A stretch of 34,423 bases of DNA from the NCBI GenBank assembly GCA_021156165.1, contig JAJNBM010000010.1:1-34423 (forward strand). Direction: 5' to 3'. The translations under genes were made by a program, and so were the position numbers. The notes under the pieces were generated by a model. The model did not search any database, was not told where the DNA came from, and was given only the letters and a program-made list of their open reading frames with translations. Shown here piece by piece: positions 1 through 6,185 of the stretch. Numbering within the stretch: position 1 is the first letter of the stretch; each line of letters begins with the position of its first letter. This DNA is from Gammaproteobacteria bacterium. Its GTDB lineage: Bacteria > Pseudomonadota > Gammaproteobacteria > UBA1113.

Positions 1-8
1 CGCGAGTA

Positions 9-383
9 GTGCGTATGAAAAGGCCAATGTATTGCTGCCTTATGACCTCTATTTTTATCTATGGCGTATCTTATATGATGCCGTGGTATGTGCACGTGTT
101 TGGCGAGCCACCCGCTGGAGCTATGGCGGATGCGCTGCAAGCTGCCCCTCCCACCATTCTAGTGTCTCAAACTGAATTTTTTATTTTTGGTCTTTTTCTG
201 CTATCGCTATTGTTTGGCTTTTATCAATATATGAGGTTATGTTGGCGTTTAGCGGAAGCCTTTTCTTTTCGTGCTTGGCTTGCTCTTATCATGATCATGC
301 TCCCGCCATTATCCTTTGCCTTGGGTCTAGTGATTATCGTCTTTAGTAAGCGACCTTTTCGGGTATTGGACATTTCAAAATAA
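9..383 (+). CDS. Small hydrophobic membrane protein, unknown function
   Basis: I do not recognise this family. The frame opens with GTG at 9, with ATG codons at 15 and 27 as alternatives, and no in-frame stop is visible upstream inside the window, so the true start could lie before base 1. The 124-residue product has about three hydrophobic segments: near residues 9-27, near 57-77, and near 88-112 (rich in Leu, Ile, Met and Pro). It ends in a short basic tail. It looks like a small inner-membrane protein. No catalytic or binding motif is visible, and about 160 bases separate it from the next gene, so the context does not suggest a role. Confidence 0.55.
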   Translation: MRMKRPMYCCLMTSIFIYGVSYMMPWYVHVFGEPPAGAMADALQAAPPTILVSQTEFFIFGLFLLSLLFGFYQYMRLCWRLAEAFSFRAWLALIMIMLPPLSFALGLVIIVFSKRPFRVLDISK

Positions 384-466
384 AACTATTAACCATAAAA
401 ACAATATGTACATTTTAATAAAATACATGTATGATTATATGGGCTCTGTTATTGGAGTCTATGAGG

Positions 467-478
467 GGTAGCGCTACC
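467..478. promoter_or_regulatory. Perfect 12-bp palindrome upstream of the ComEA-like gene
   Basis: GGTAGCGCTACC is a perfect dyad about 65 bases before the start codon at 543. Its position would suit an operator, but no clear promoter could be fixed around it, so a regulatory role is only a possibility. Confidence 0.2.
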
Positions 479-542
479 TAAAGGATTGTAAGATTTAGAG
501 GGTAGTCTGCTTTTAACAATCAATGTTTTTTGGAGTTAGTTT

Positions 543-860
543 ATGAACAAGCAATGGAAAATAAGTCTAGCGGCTGTAGCCTTAGCCATGGGTTTGGTAC
601 AATCTGCCTATGCATCAGCGAAAGCAGCAGCAGATACCGCGGCGCAACCAATAACCGCAACGACAGCAGCAATGGTCAATATCAATGGGGCTACGGTGGA
701 TCAATTGACGGAGATAAAAGGTCTGGGGCCTAAAAAAGCACAGGCTATTGTAGATTATCGTCAAAAAAATGGTGTTTTTAAAAGTGTGGAGGACTTGAAA
801 AACGTTCCTGGCATTAGCGAAAAACTATTTGCGAGTATTAAGCCACAAGTGACTGTGTAG
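543..860 (+). CDS. ComEA-family helix-hairpin-helix DNA-binding protein, exported
   Basis: The 105-residue product starts with a typical signal peptide (basic MNKQWK, hydrophobic core, probable cleavage near A-Y-A-S-A around residues 22-26). A short Ala/Thr linker follows. Residues about 44-105 form a ComEA-type double helix-hairpin-helix domain: VNINGATVDQL, IKGLGPKKAQAIVDYR and VPGISEKLFASIK are the characteristic turns. Proteins of this class bind double-stranded DNA in the periplasm and help pull it in during natural transformation. Short gammaproteobacterial versions have only the HhH part, as here. A GGAG ribosome site precedes the ATG at 543. The gene is monocistronic and converges on the next gene. 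The family is clear; a role in competence is inferred from the family. Confidence 0.85.
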   Translation: MNKQWKISLAAVALAMGLVQSAYASAKAAADTAAQPITATTAAMVNINGATVDQLTEIKGLGPKKAQAIVDYRQKNGVFKSVEDLKNVPGISEKLFASIKPQVTV

Positions 861-878
861 TTCTTAGGTTGTAAGGCA

Positions 879-904
879 CTTGCTCACGGGCAACTGTGAG
901 CAAG
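879..904. terminator. Hairpin between convergent genes
   Basis: CTTGCTCAC and GTGAGCAAG form a perfect 9-bp stem with an 8-base loop, between the end of the ComEA-like gene and the end of the facing amidase gene. There is no strong T-run on either side, so it is at best a weak or factor-assisted bidirectional terminator. Confidence 0.4.
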
Positions 905-905
905 T

Positions 906-1694
906 CTATAAAACCTTCTCACTATTATCTTCCCAAGGCAAATGATGATACAGCGCATTTTCTGACAAGGTGAAAATAGGGTACTTTATAATTTCAAAGA
1001 AGGGTGAATAGTCAAAATCTTTAGGGGTATAAAGCCTGGAATTTCCCGGAGCTAGTTGTATGTTTTGGTCGGGACTTTGTTTGATAATAGGCAAAATAGG
1101 AAATTGTATGGAGCGAAAAGCCTCGGCAATCAAGGTAGAACAAATTTGTCGGGTAGAAGCGCTGTCTTCAGCAAATAGGGAAGAGCGCCAACGTCTAGGA
1201 AAAAATTTCCACGGCAAGAAAAAGCGTCCTAAGTCCAAAATTTGCCTTACGTCGTATTGATATCCTAAGCGTTCAACGGCATAAGCAATGACATTTTGCG
1301 CATCTGCTCTAGAAATGCCATTAGGTCTGCAAATACGAATATGGTCCATTTTATAGCGATTTAAAGGGGAAATAATTGTTCCAGAGCCAAGTAGACTTTC
1401 TATCACCAATTGCTCTGTAGGCTCGCAGGGATAAAAATCTTTAATTTTTTGGCGCAAAATAGGGTGCTCAATATCATGTAGGCGACCTATGTATAATACC
1501 GCGTGTGACCACGGGCTTTGGGTAAAGCTTTTGGTAAAATCACTGATACGCGTTCTGCCCTCCACGAGTAGCACGTCCCCGGGTCTAATTTCATACGATA
1601 ATTTGTCGAAGTCACAAATGGGGATATTAGTCCGTGGGTTTTCGTGCATTAAATACCCAATGATCCATTTTTGTACGCGTTCGAATAATTTCAC
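906..1694 (-). CDS. YiiX-like permuted papain-fold amidase/peptidase
   Basis: This 262-residue protein resembles the YaeF/YiiX (C92-type) permuted NlpC/P60 family of cysteine amidases or peptidases. Signs of this are the early RPGDVLLVEG strand, the SHAVLYIG motif with the probable catalytic His64, and the downstream ICSTLIAEAF motif with the probable nucleophile Cys185. In permuted members the His precedes the Cys, as here. No signal peptide is obvious, so it is probably cytoplasmic or membrane-associated. The start is a GTG at 1694 with AAGG about nine bases upstream. Its substrate cannot be read from the sequence; lipid, peptide or peptidoglycan amide bonds are all known for the wider superfamily. 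Confidence 0.7.
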   Translation of the reverse strand: MKLFERVQKWIIGYLMHENPRTNIPICDFDKLSYEIRPGDVLLVEGRTRISDFTKSFTQSPWSHAVLYIGRLHDIEHPILRQKIKDFYPCEPTEQLVIESLLGSGTIISPLNRYKMDHIRICRPNGISRADAQNVIAYAVERLGYQYDVRQILDLGRFFLPWKFFPRRWRSSLFAEDSASTRQICSTLIAEAFRSIQFPILPIIKQSPDQNIQLAPGNSRLYTPKDFDYSPFFEIIKYPIFTLSENALYHHLPWEDNSEKVL

Positions 1695-1785
1695 AGTAAA
1701 AAACCTTAATTAAAAACTTCCCTAGTTGCGTTAGTATAGTTTAATTATTGAGTTATGTGTACTGTGTTAAAAAATATTCTGTTTT

Positions 1786-1818
1786 ATAGGGCAGATCCCC
1801 GTGTCTGTCCTAGGGCCT
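1786..1818. repeat. Partial or decayed family-A palindromic repeat
   Basis: The sequence around GGGCAGATCCCCGTGTCTG and the following CCTAGGGCC forms one hairpin of the family-A type (GGGCAGGC...GCCTGCCC in better copies). The second hairpin and the outer GTAGGGG/CCCCTAC ends are missing. Confidence 0.45.
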
Positions 1819-1848
1819 ATAGCTATTGGGGTTGTCGAAGCGAAAAAG

Positions 1849-1937
1849 GAATAAAGCCGGGCAAAATATTAGCAAATTTGAGAAGAATATCGTCCTATAT
1901 TTGACGAGAATTTGCTAATATTTGGACCGCTTTATTC
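1849..1937. repeat. Long imperfect inverted repeat upstream of dapA
   Basis: An outer 9-bp arm pair (GAATAAAGC at 1849-1857, GCTTTATTC at 1929-1937) and an inner 15-bp arm pair (AAATATTAGCAAATT at 1864-1878, its exact complement at 1909-1923) form one long interrupted stem around a 30-base loop. The loop itself has short complementary parts (AATAT/ATATT). It differs in sequence from repeat families A, B and C. Confidence 0.75.
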
Positions 1938-1994
1938 ATTTTGCAGCTGATAAATCAAATGGCTGCAGGCCCTAAATAAGGCGCCCTTCAAAAC

Positions 1995-2023
1995 TTGAGT
2001 TTCTTTATCTAGCAAGGTATCAT
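1995..2023 (+). promoter_or_regulatory. Probable sigma-70 promoter for dapA-bamC-purC
   Basis: TTGAGT (1995-2000) and TATCAT (2018-2023) are separated by exactly 17 bases and match the -35 and -10 consensus at 4/6 and 5/6 positions. Transcription would start near 2030, giving a leader of about 25 bases before the dapA ATG. Confidence 0.5.
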
Positions 2024-2055
2024 TCCATCTTCAGTGGTCACACGAGGATAGTTGC

Positions 2056-2946
2056 ATGTTTCACGGCAGTTTAGTTGCCTTAGTCACTCCCATGGATGAA
2101 GAGAGCAATATTGATTATACCAGCTTGGAGCGATTAATCGCTTTTCATATAGAACAAAAGAGCGATGGTTTGGTCATTGCAGGTACAACCGGTGAAGGCG
2201 CAACGCTTACGGATGAAGAAATTAATAAATTAATTCATTTTGTAGTGCGCAAAGTAGACTCACGTATTCCGGTGATTGCGGGTACAGGTGCCAATAGTAC
2301 TCATAAAACTATAGATAAAACCTTCAATGCTATGGAAATGGGGGTTGATGGCTGCTTGCTCATGACGCCAGCATATATTAAACCCACCCAAGAAGGTTTA
2401 TATCAGCATTTTAAAGCAGTGAGTGAAGCGGTTCCGGTGCCACAAATTTTGTACAATGTTCCTACACGTACGGCTTGCGATATGCTGCCTGAAACAGTAG
2501 CCAGATTAGCCGATTGCAGCAACATCATTGGCATTAAAGAAGCCGTACACGATAGAGCACGCTATTTGCAGTTAATCGAATTATGTGGTTCGCGTTTGAG
2601 TATTTTGAGTGGCGATGACAGCAGCTGTAAAGATTTAATGCTAGCCGGTGGTAAGGGGGTCATTTCAGTGACTGCCAATGTGGCTCCTAAGTTAATGCAC
2701 GATATGGCCGAGGCCGCATTACAAGGCAATAAGGCTAAAGCCGATGAGCTGGACAATAAAATGCAAGCGTTGCATCATGCTCTAGGTGTGCAAACCAACC
2801 CAATCCCTGTAAAATGGGCTGCTCATCAAATGAAATTAATCCGTGCAGGGATACGTTTGCCTCTGACGGTGTTATCAAAAGAGTATCATAATACAGTTTT
2901 ACAGGCTATGCAGGAAGCCGGTATAAAGGAAGAAGTGAATGCATAA
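2056..2946 (+). CDS. dapA: 4-hydroxy-tetrahydrodipicolinate synthase
   Basis: DapA condenses pyruvate with aspartate semialdehyde, the first committed step to diaminopimelate and lysine. The 296-residue protein has the expected length for the TIM-barrel family. It keeps the GTTGEG motif (residues 43-48), Tyr133 and Arg138 in YNVPTR, and the Schiff-base Lys161 in GIKEA, at the same numbering as in Escherichia coli. A GAGG-type ribosome site precedes the ATG at 2056. It is the first gene of a tightly packed dapA-bamC-purC cluster; the next gene overlaps its 3' end by eight bases. Confidence 0.97.
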   Translation: MFHGSLVALVTPMDEESNIDYTSLERLIAFHIEQKSDGLVIAGTTGEGATLTDEEINKLIHFVVRKVDSRIPVIAGTGANSTHKTIDKTFNAMEMGVDGCLLMTPAYIKPTQEGLYQHFKAVSEAVPVPQILYNVPTRTACDMLPETVARLADCSNIIGIKEAVHDRARYLQLIELCGSRLSILSGDDSSCKDLMLAGGKGVISVTANVAPKLMHDMAEAALQGNKAKADELDNKMQALHHALGVQTNPIPVKWAAHQMKLIRAGIRLPLTVLSKEYHNTVLQAMQEAGIKEEVNA

Positions 2947-3301
2947 AAAAATGAAGGGGTTAACGTTGGCGTTATTGGGCGCCGCCTTGGTTGGCTGCAG
3001 CGTAGAAGGCAAAAACGATTACGGCAGCTATTATCAAAAACAAGCCAGTTTAGACGTTCTGAAAATGCCGCCTGGAATCAATGCGCAAGGGGCGGATAAT
3101 TATTACGTAGTGCCGACAGGCCCTATGGCTGATGTAAAGACAGTGTCTATTTTACCTCCGGGCAGTCGTGCCTACCAATCCGCTATGGCAAAACAAAATG
3201 CTAAAGCCGAGAATACAACGCCTGTTCCATCTGTAGGGACCACACCCACCGTCACTGACAGCAGCACTGGTAATAACACTACGGGAATAGCACAACAATG
3301 A
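2939..3301 (+). CDS. bamC: Short BamC-like lipoprotein, N-terminal part only
   Basis: This 120-residue lipoprotein lies between dapA and purC, the conserved position of bamC (nlpB). It has a lipoprotein signal with lipobox LVGC (Cys20). The next region, LDVLKMPPGINAQGADNYYVVP followed by SILPPGS, resembles the extended N-terminal stretch of BamC that binds BamD in the outer-membrane beta-barrel assembly complex. E. coli BamC is about 344 residues and carries two helix-grip domains after this stretch. Here they are absent, replaced by a Thr/Ser/Asn-rich tail. The ATG at 2939 overlaps dapA; ATG 2951 is an alternative. The stop overlaps the purC start in ATGA. Identity rests on operon position plus short similarity. 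Confidence 0.6.
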   Translation: MHKKMKGLTLALLGAALVGCSVEGKNDYGSYYQKQASLDVLKMPPGINAQGADNYYVVPTGPMADVKTVSILPPGSRAYQSAMAKQNAKAENTTPVPSVGTTPTVTDSSTGNNTTGIAQQ

Positions 3302-4005
3302 CTGAACGTCGGCAACTCTATAAGGGCAAATCCAAAACCGTTTACGATATAGGACAGCCCGATGAGCTGCTGGTTGAATTTCGGAATGATGCTACAGGCG
3401 GTAATGGGGCAAAGCACGCGCTTTTAGAAGATAAAGGTCGAGTGAACTGCGCCTTTGATGCGTTTATAATGGCAATATTAGCCCAGAATGATATAAAAAC
3501 CCATTGGATAAAAAGTGTCAGCGCCACCGAAATATTGGTACGACGCTTAAAAATGTTACCAATAGAATGCGTGCTGCGCAATAGAGCTGCCGGTGGTATT
3601 TGTAAACGTTTGGGCATTGAGCGGGGTAGAATATTCTCGCCGCCACTGTTTGAATTTTTCTTGAAAGACGATGCCTTAGGGGATCCTATCGTCACTGAAG
3701 ATCATATTGTGATGTTAAAATTAGCCAACAAAGAAGAGTTGGCGGCTATGAAAGTCTTAACCTATCGCGTTAATGACATTTTACAACCGATATTTGCTCA
3801 AGCCGGCTTTGATTTAGTCGACTTTAAATTAGAATTTGGCTATTATCAAGGGCAATTGGTATTAGGCGATGAATTTACCCTCGATGGCTGTAGGGTATGG
3901 GACAAGCAAAGCGGTGAGATTTACGATAAAGATCGTTTCCGTCAAGATTTAGGAGATGTTATACATTTCTATAAAAAGGCCTCAAAGCGATTGGGGATAG
4001 TGTGA
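3298..4005 (+). CDS. purC: Phosphoribosylaminoimidazole-succinocarboxamide synthase
   Basis: PurC (SAICAR synthase) joins aspartate to CAIR with ATP in de novo purine synthesis. At 235 residues it matches the short bacterial form. Recognisable parts are YKGKSKTVY at residues 8-16 (nucleotide-binding start), EFRNDATGGNGAKH, IECVLRNRAAG, and VDFKLEFGYYQGQLVLGDEF near the C-terminus. The ATG sits in an ATGA overlap with the upstream lipoprotein stop, indicating translational coupling. Downstream lies a palindromic repeat and then a tRNA gene. Confidence 0.97.
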   Translation: MTERRQLYKGKSKTVYDIGQPDELLVEFRNDATGGNGAKHALLEDKGRVNCAFDAFIMAILAQNDIKTHWIKSVSATEILVRRLKMLPIECVLRNRAAGGICKRLGIERGRIFSPPLFEFFLKDDALGDPIVTEDHIVMLKLANKEELAAMKVLTYRVNDILQPIFAQAGFDLVDFKLEFGYYQGQLVLGDEFTLDGCRVWDKQSGEIYDKDRFRQDLGDVIHFYKKASKRLGIV

Positions 4006-4044
4006 AAACGTATACCCTTCACAGTTGAAAATGCAAAATATTCC

Positions 4045-4101
4045 GTAGGGGCAACCCTCTGTGGTTGCCCATCTAGGGCAGGCACGAGGGTCTGCCCTAG
4101 G
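4045..4101. repeat. Family-A palindromic repeat
   Basis: Starts GTAGGGGCAACC and contains two hairpins in a row, GGGCAACC...GGTTGCCC and GGGCAG...CTGCCC. The right outer end is degenerate (CCTAGGC). It lies between purC and the tRNA-Ser gene. Confidence 0.8.
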
Positions 4102-4149
4102 CGCAATCTCGCATCTTCAAGTGGAATAGTATACGCGAAGAGTATAATT

Positions 4150-4241
4150 GGAGAGGTACCGAAGCGGTCATAACGGCACCGACTCGAAATCGGTCGGGGG
4201 CTTTACGCTCCACGCGGGTTCGAATCCCGCCCTCTCCTCCA
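4150..4241 (+). tRNA. tRNA-Ser, anticodon CGA
   Basis: The 92-base gene folds as a class II (long variable arm) tRNA. The acceptor stem is GGAGAGG/CCTCTCC, the anticodon stem ACCGA/TCGGT with loop CTCGAAA, so the anticodon is CGA (codon UCG). The T-arm is GCGGG-TTCGAAT-CCCGC. The long variable arm fits serine. The CCA end is encoded (4239-4241). The discriminator base is T rather than the G found in E. coli serine tRNAs. The pncB start codon follows after only 12 bases, so both are probably on one transcript. Confidence 0.95.
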
Positions 4242-4253
4242 TTTAGGTGAACC

Positions 4254-5420
4254 ATGATCATAGATTCCTTATTAGACACCGACTTTTATAAATTCACAAT
4301 GATGCAAACGGTATTGCATCAATTTCCGAGCGCGATGGTCGAATACCGTTTTCAATGTCGCAATCCTAATATAGACTTAAGACCATATGCCGCTGAATTT
4401 CGGCAGGCTATCAATGATTTAGCCACCCTGTCTTTTACTAAAGACGAATTAGACTACCTGCGCGGCATTCCTTTTTTTAAAAGCGACTTCGTAGAATTTT
4501 TACGTATTTTTCGTTTTAACCCAGAATTTGTCACTATCACTAATGATGACAAATTTGAGCTATCTATAAAAGGGCCTTGGCTGCACACCATTTTGTTTGA
4601 AATTCCTATTTTAGCGCTCATGGGTGAAATCTATTATCAACATCAAGATAATTATAAAAAACTGTTGGGGGATGGGCAACAAAAGTTGCAGGATAAAGTT
4701 AAGATGCTGGCTGAAAGTACACACGGAGAAGCCTTTGTATTTTCGGAATTTGGGACACGCCGCCGTTTTTCTAAAGATTGGCAAGGCTTAGTGTTAGAAG
4801 CGTTGCAAAGCAAATTGGGCAATCAATTAGCTGGTACCAGTAATGTTTATTTTGCAAAAAAACTAAAATTAAAGCCCCTAGGCACTATGGCCCATGAATA
4901 TTTACAGGCTTGCCAGACCCTAGGGCCGCGCTTGATTTACAGTCAGCAATTTGCCTTTGAGCGTTGGGCACAAGAATATCGCGGGGAATTAGGCATTATT
5001 TTAACGGATGTGTATGGCCTTAACGCTTTTTTACATGATTTTGATTTATATTTTTGTAAGTTATTCGACGGGGTACGTCACGATTCAGGCGATCCGTTTA
5101 TTTTTGGTGAGAAAATGATTGCTCATTACGATGCGCATCGTATTGATCCTAGAACTAAGACATTGGTGTTTAGTGATAATTTAAATTTTGACATTGCCTT
5201 ACGTATTTATCACCATTTTAAAGGCAGAATCAAAGTGGCCTTTGGCATAGGCACTTATCTGACCAATGACATGGGTATAGCCGCAATGCAAAATGTAATT
5301 AAAATGGTTTATTGTAATGGGCATCCGGTGGCAAAAGTATCGGATACGCCCGGCAAAACAATGTGTCCTGATCCACATTATCTCGTTTATTTGAAGCAGG
5401 TGTTTGGATTGGAGCCGTAA
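4254..5420 (+). CDS. pncB: Nicotinate phosphoribosyltransferase
   Basis: PncB turns nicotinate and PRPP into nicotinate mononucleotide, the salvage entry into NAD synthesis. At 388 residues it is close to the E. coli enzyme (400). Typical segments are LDTDFYKFTMMQ at the N-terminus, EFGTRRRFS in the middle, GVRHDSGDP (phosphate-binding region) and VFSDNLNFD. An AGGTGA ribosome site lies in the 12 bases between the tRNA-Ser 3' end and the ATG at 4254. There is no room for a separate promoter there, so translation likely uses the 3' product of tRNA processing. A family-A repeat follows the gene. Confidence 0.95.
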   Translation: MIIDSLLDTDFYKFTMMQTVLHQFPSAMVEYRFQCRNPNIDLRPYAAEFRQAINDLATLSFTKDELDYLRGIPFFKSDFVEFLRIFRFNPEFVTITNDDKFELSIKGPWLHTILFEIPILALMGEIYYQHQDNYKKLLGDGQQKLQDKVKMLAESTHGEAFVFSEFGTRRRFSKDWQGLVLEALQSKLGNQLAGTSNVYFAKKLKLKPLGTMAHEYLQACQTLGPRLIYSQQFAFERWAQEYRGELGIILTDVYGLNAFLHDFDLYFCKLFDGVRHDSGDPFIFGEKMIAHYDAHRIDPRTKTLVFSDNLNFDIALRIYHHFKGRIKVAFGIGTYLTNDMGIAAMQNVIKMVYCNGHPVAKVSDTPGKTMCPDPHYLVYLKQVFGLEP

Positions 5421-5480
5421 TATATGGAGTGTCCCTATTTAATACCTGTATCCATTACCCTTCAAGATGTGAATTTACAC

Positions 5481-5530
5481 GTAGGGGCAACCCCCTGTGG
5501 TTGCCCTATTAGGGCAGGCACGGGGAGCGG
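5481..5530. repeat. Family-A palindromic repeat
   Basis: Begins GTAGGGGCAACCCCC, has the GGGCAACC...GGTTGCCC hairpin complete, and starts a second arm (AGGGCAGGCACGGGG) whose partner is degenerate. It lies in the 162-bp gap between pncB and rnhB. Confidence 0.75.
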
Positions 5531-5582
5531 GGATCCAGCTTAAAATCAAGTTTTTTTGCTTTTCAAAATTTAAGGACAATGT

Positions 5583-6185
5583 ATGGATTTAACTCAATTC
5601 GGAATCAATAACCCCGATGTATGCATTGCCGGTGTCGACGAAGTGGGGCGCGGCCCCTTAGCAGGCCCGGTGGTAGCAGCAGCGGTTATTCTAGACAAGG
5701 AAGTATTTATAGCGGGCATAAAAGATTCCAAACAATTAAGCCCCGGCAAAAGACGGCAATTAGACCTGGAAATTCGGGACAAAGCTTTGAGTGTCGCCAT
5801 CGGCTGGGCTGAAGTGGAAGAGATAGATCGTTTAAATATTTTACAAGCTGCTTTGTTGGCGATGAAGCGCGCAGTGGATGCTTTGACTTTAAAACCGGCT
5901 TTAATATTGGTGGATGGCAATCGTTGTCCTAGATGGTCTTATGAGAGTCATGCCATAATAGGGGGTGATCAAAAAGTACCGGCTATTTCGGCTGCATCCA
6001 TTGTCGCCAAAGTCTATCGCGATCAAAAAATGATAGAGTATCATGACCAATTTCCGCAATATGGTTTTAACTGTCATATGGGTTATGGGACCTTAGTGCA
6101 TAGGCAAGCTTTGCAACAATATGGCCCCTGCGTTATACACAGGCGTAGCTTTGCGCCGGTTAAAGAAGTGTTAACAGCGGAATGA
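5583..6185 (+). CDS. rnhB: Ribonuclease HII
   Basis: RNase HII cuts RNA in RNA-DNA hybrids and at single ribonucleotides left in DNA. The 200-residue protein has the [14 protein letters not shown] motif with catalytic Asp19 and Glu20, [12 protein letters not shown], Asp111 in LVDGNR, and the later [11 protein letters not shown] block. An AAGGA ribosome site precedes the ATG at 5583. Its stop overlaps the dnaE start as ATGA, so the two are translationally coupled. rnhB next to dnaE is the usual gammaproteobacterial order. Confidence 0.96.
   Translation: MDLTQFGINNPDVCIAGVDEVGRGPLAGPVVAAAVILDKEVFIAGIKDSKQLSPGKRRQLDLEIRDKALSVAIGWAEVEEIDRLNILQAALLAMKRAVDALTLKPALILVDGNRCPRWSYESHAIIGGDQKVPAISAASIVAKVYRDQKMIEYHDQFPQYGFNCHMGYGTLVHRQALQQYGPCVIHRRSFAPVKEVLTAE

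Larger units (their letters stand above)
1695..2055. other. 361-bp divergent intergenic region
   Basis: This gap lies between the divergent amidase and dapA genes. It holds a partial family-A palindromic repeat (about 1786-1818), a long imperfect inverted repeat (1849-1937) and a good sigma-70-like promoter for dapA (1995-2023). No convincing open reading frame was seen. Confidence 0.6.

Noticed and set aside
4135..4146. GCGAAGAGTATA before tRNA-Ser matching the end of family C
   Set aside because: A 12-base match alone is too short to call a repeat remnant; it may be chance.
4143..4148. TATAAT just before the tRNA-Ser gene as a -10 box
   Set aside because: It ends two bases before the mature tRNA, leaving no room for a start site and leader, and has no matching -35.
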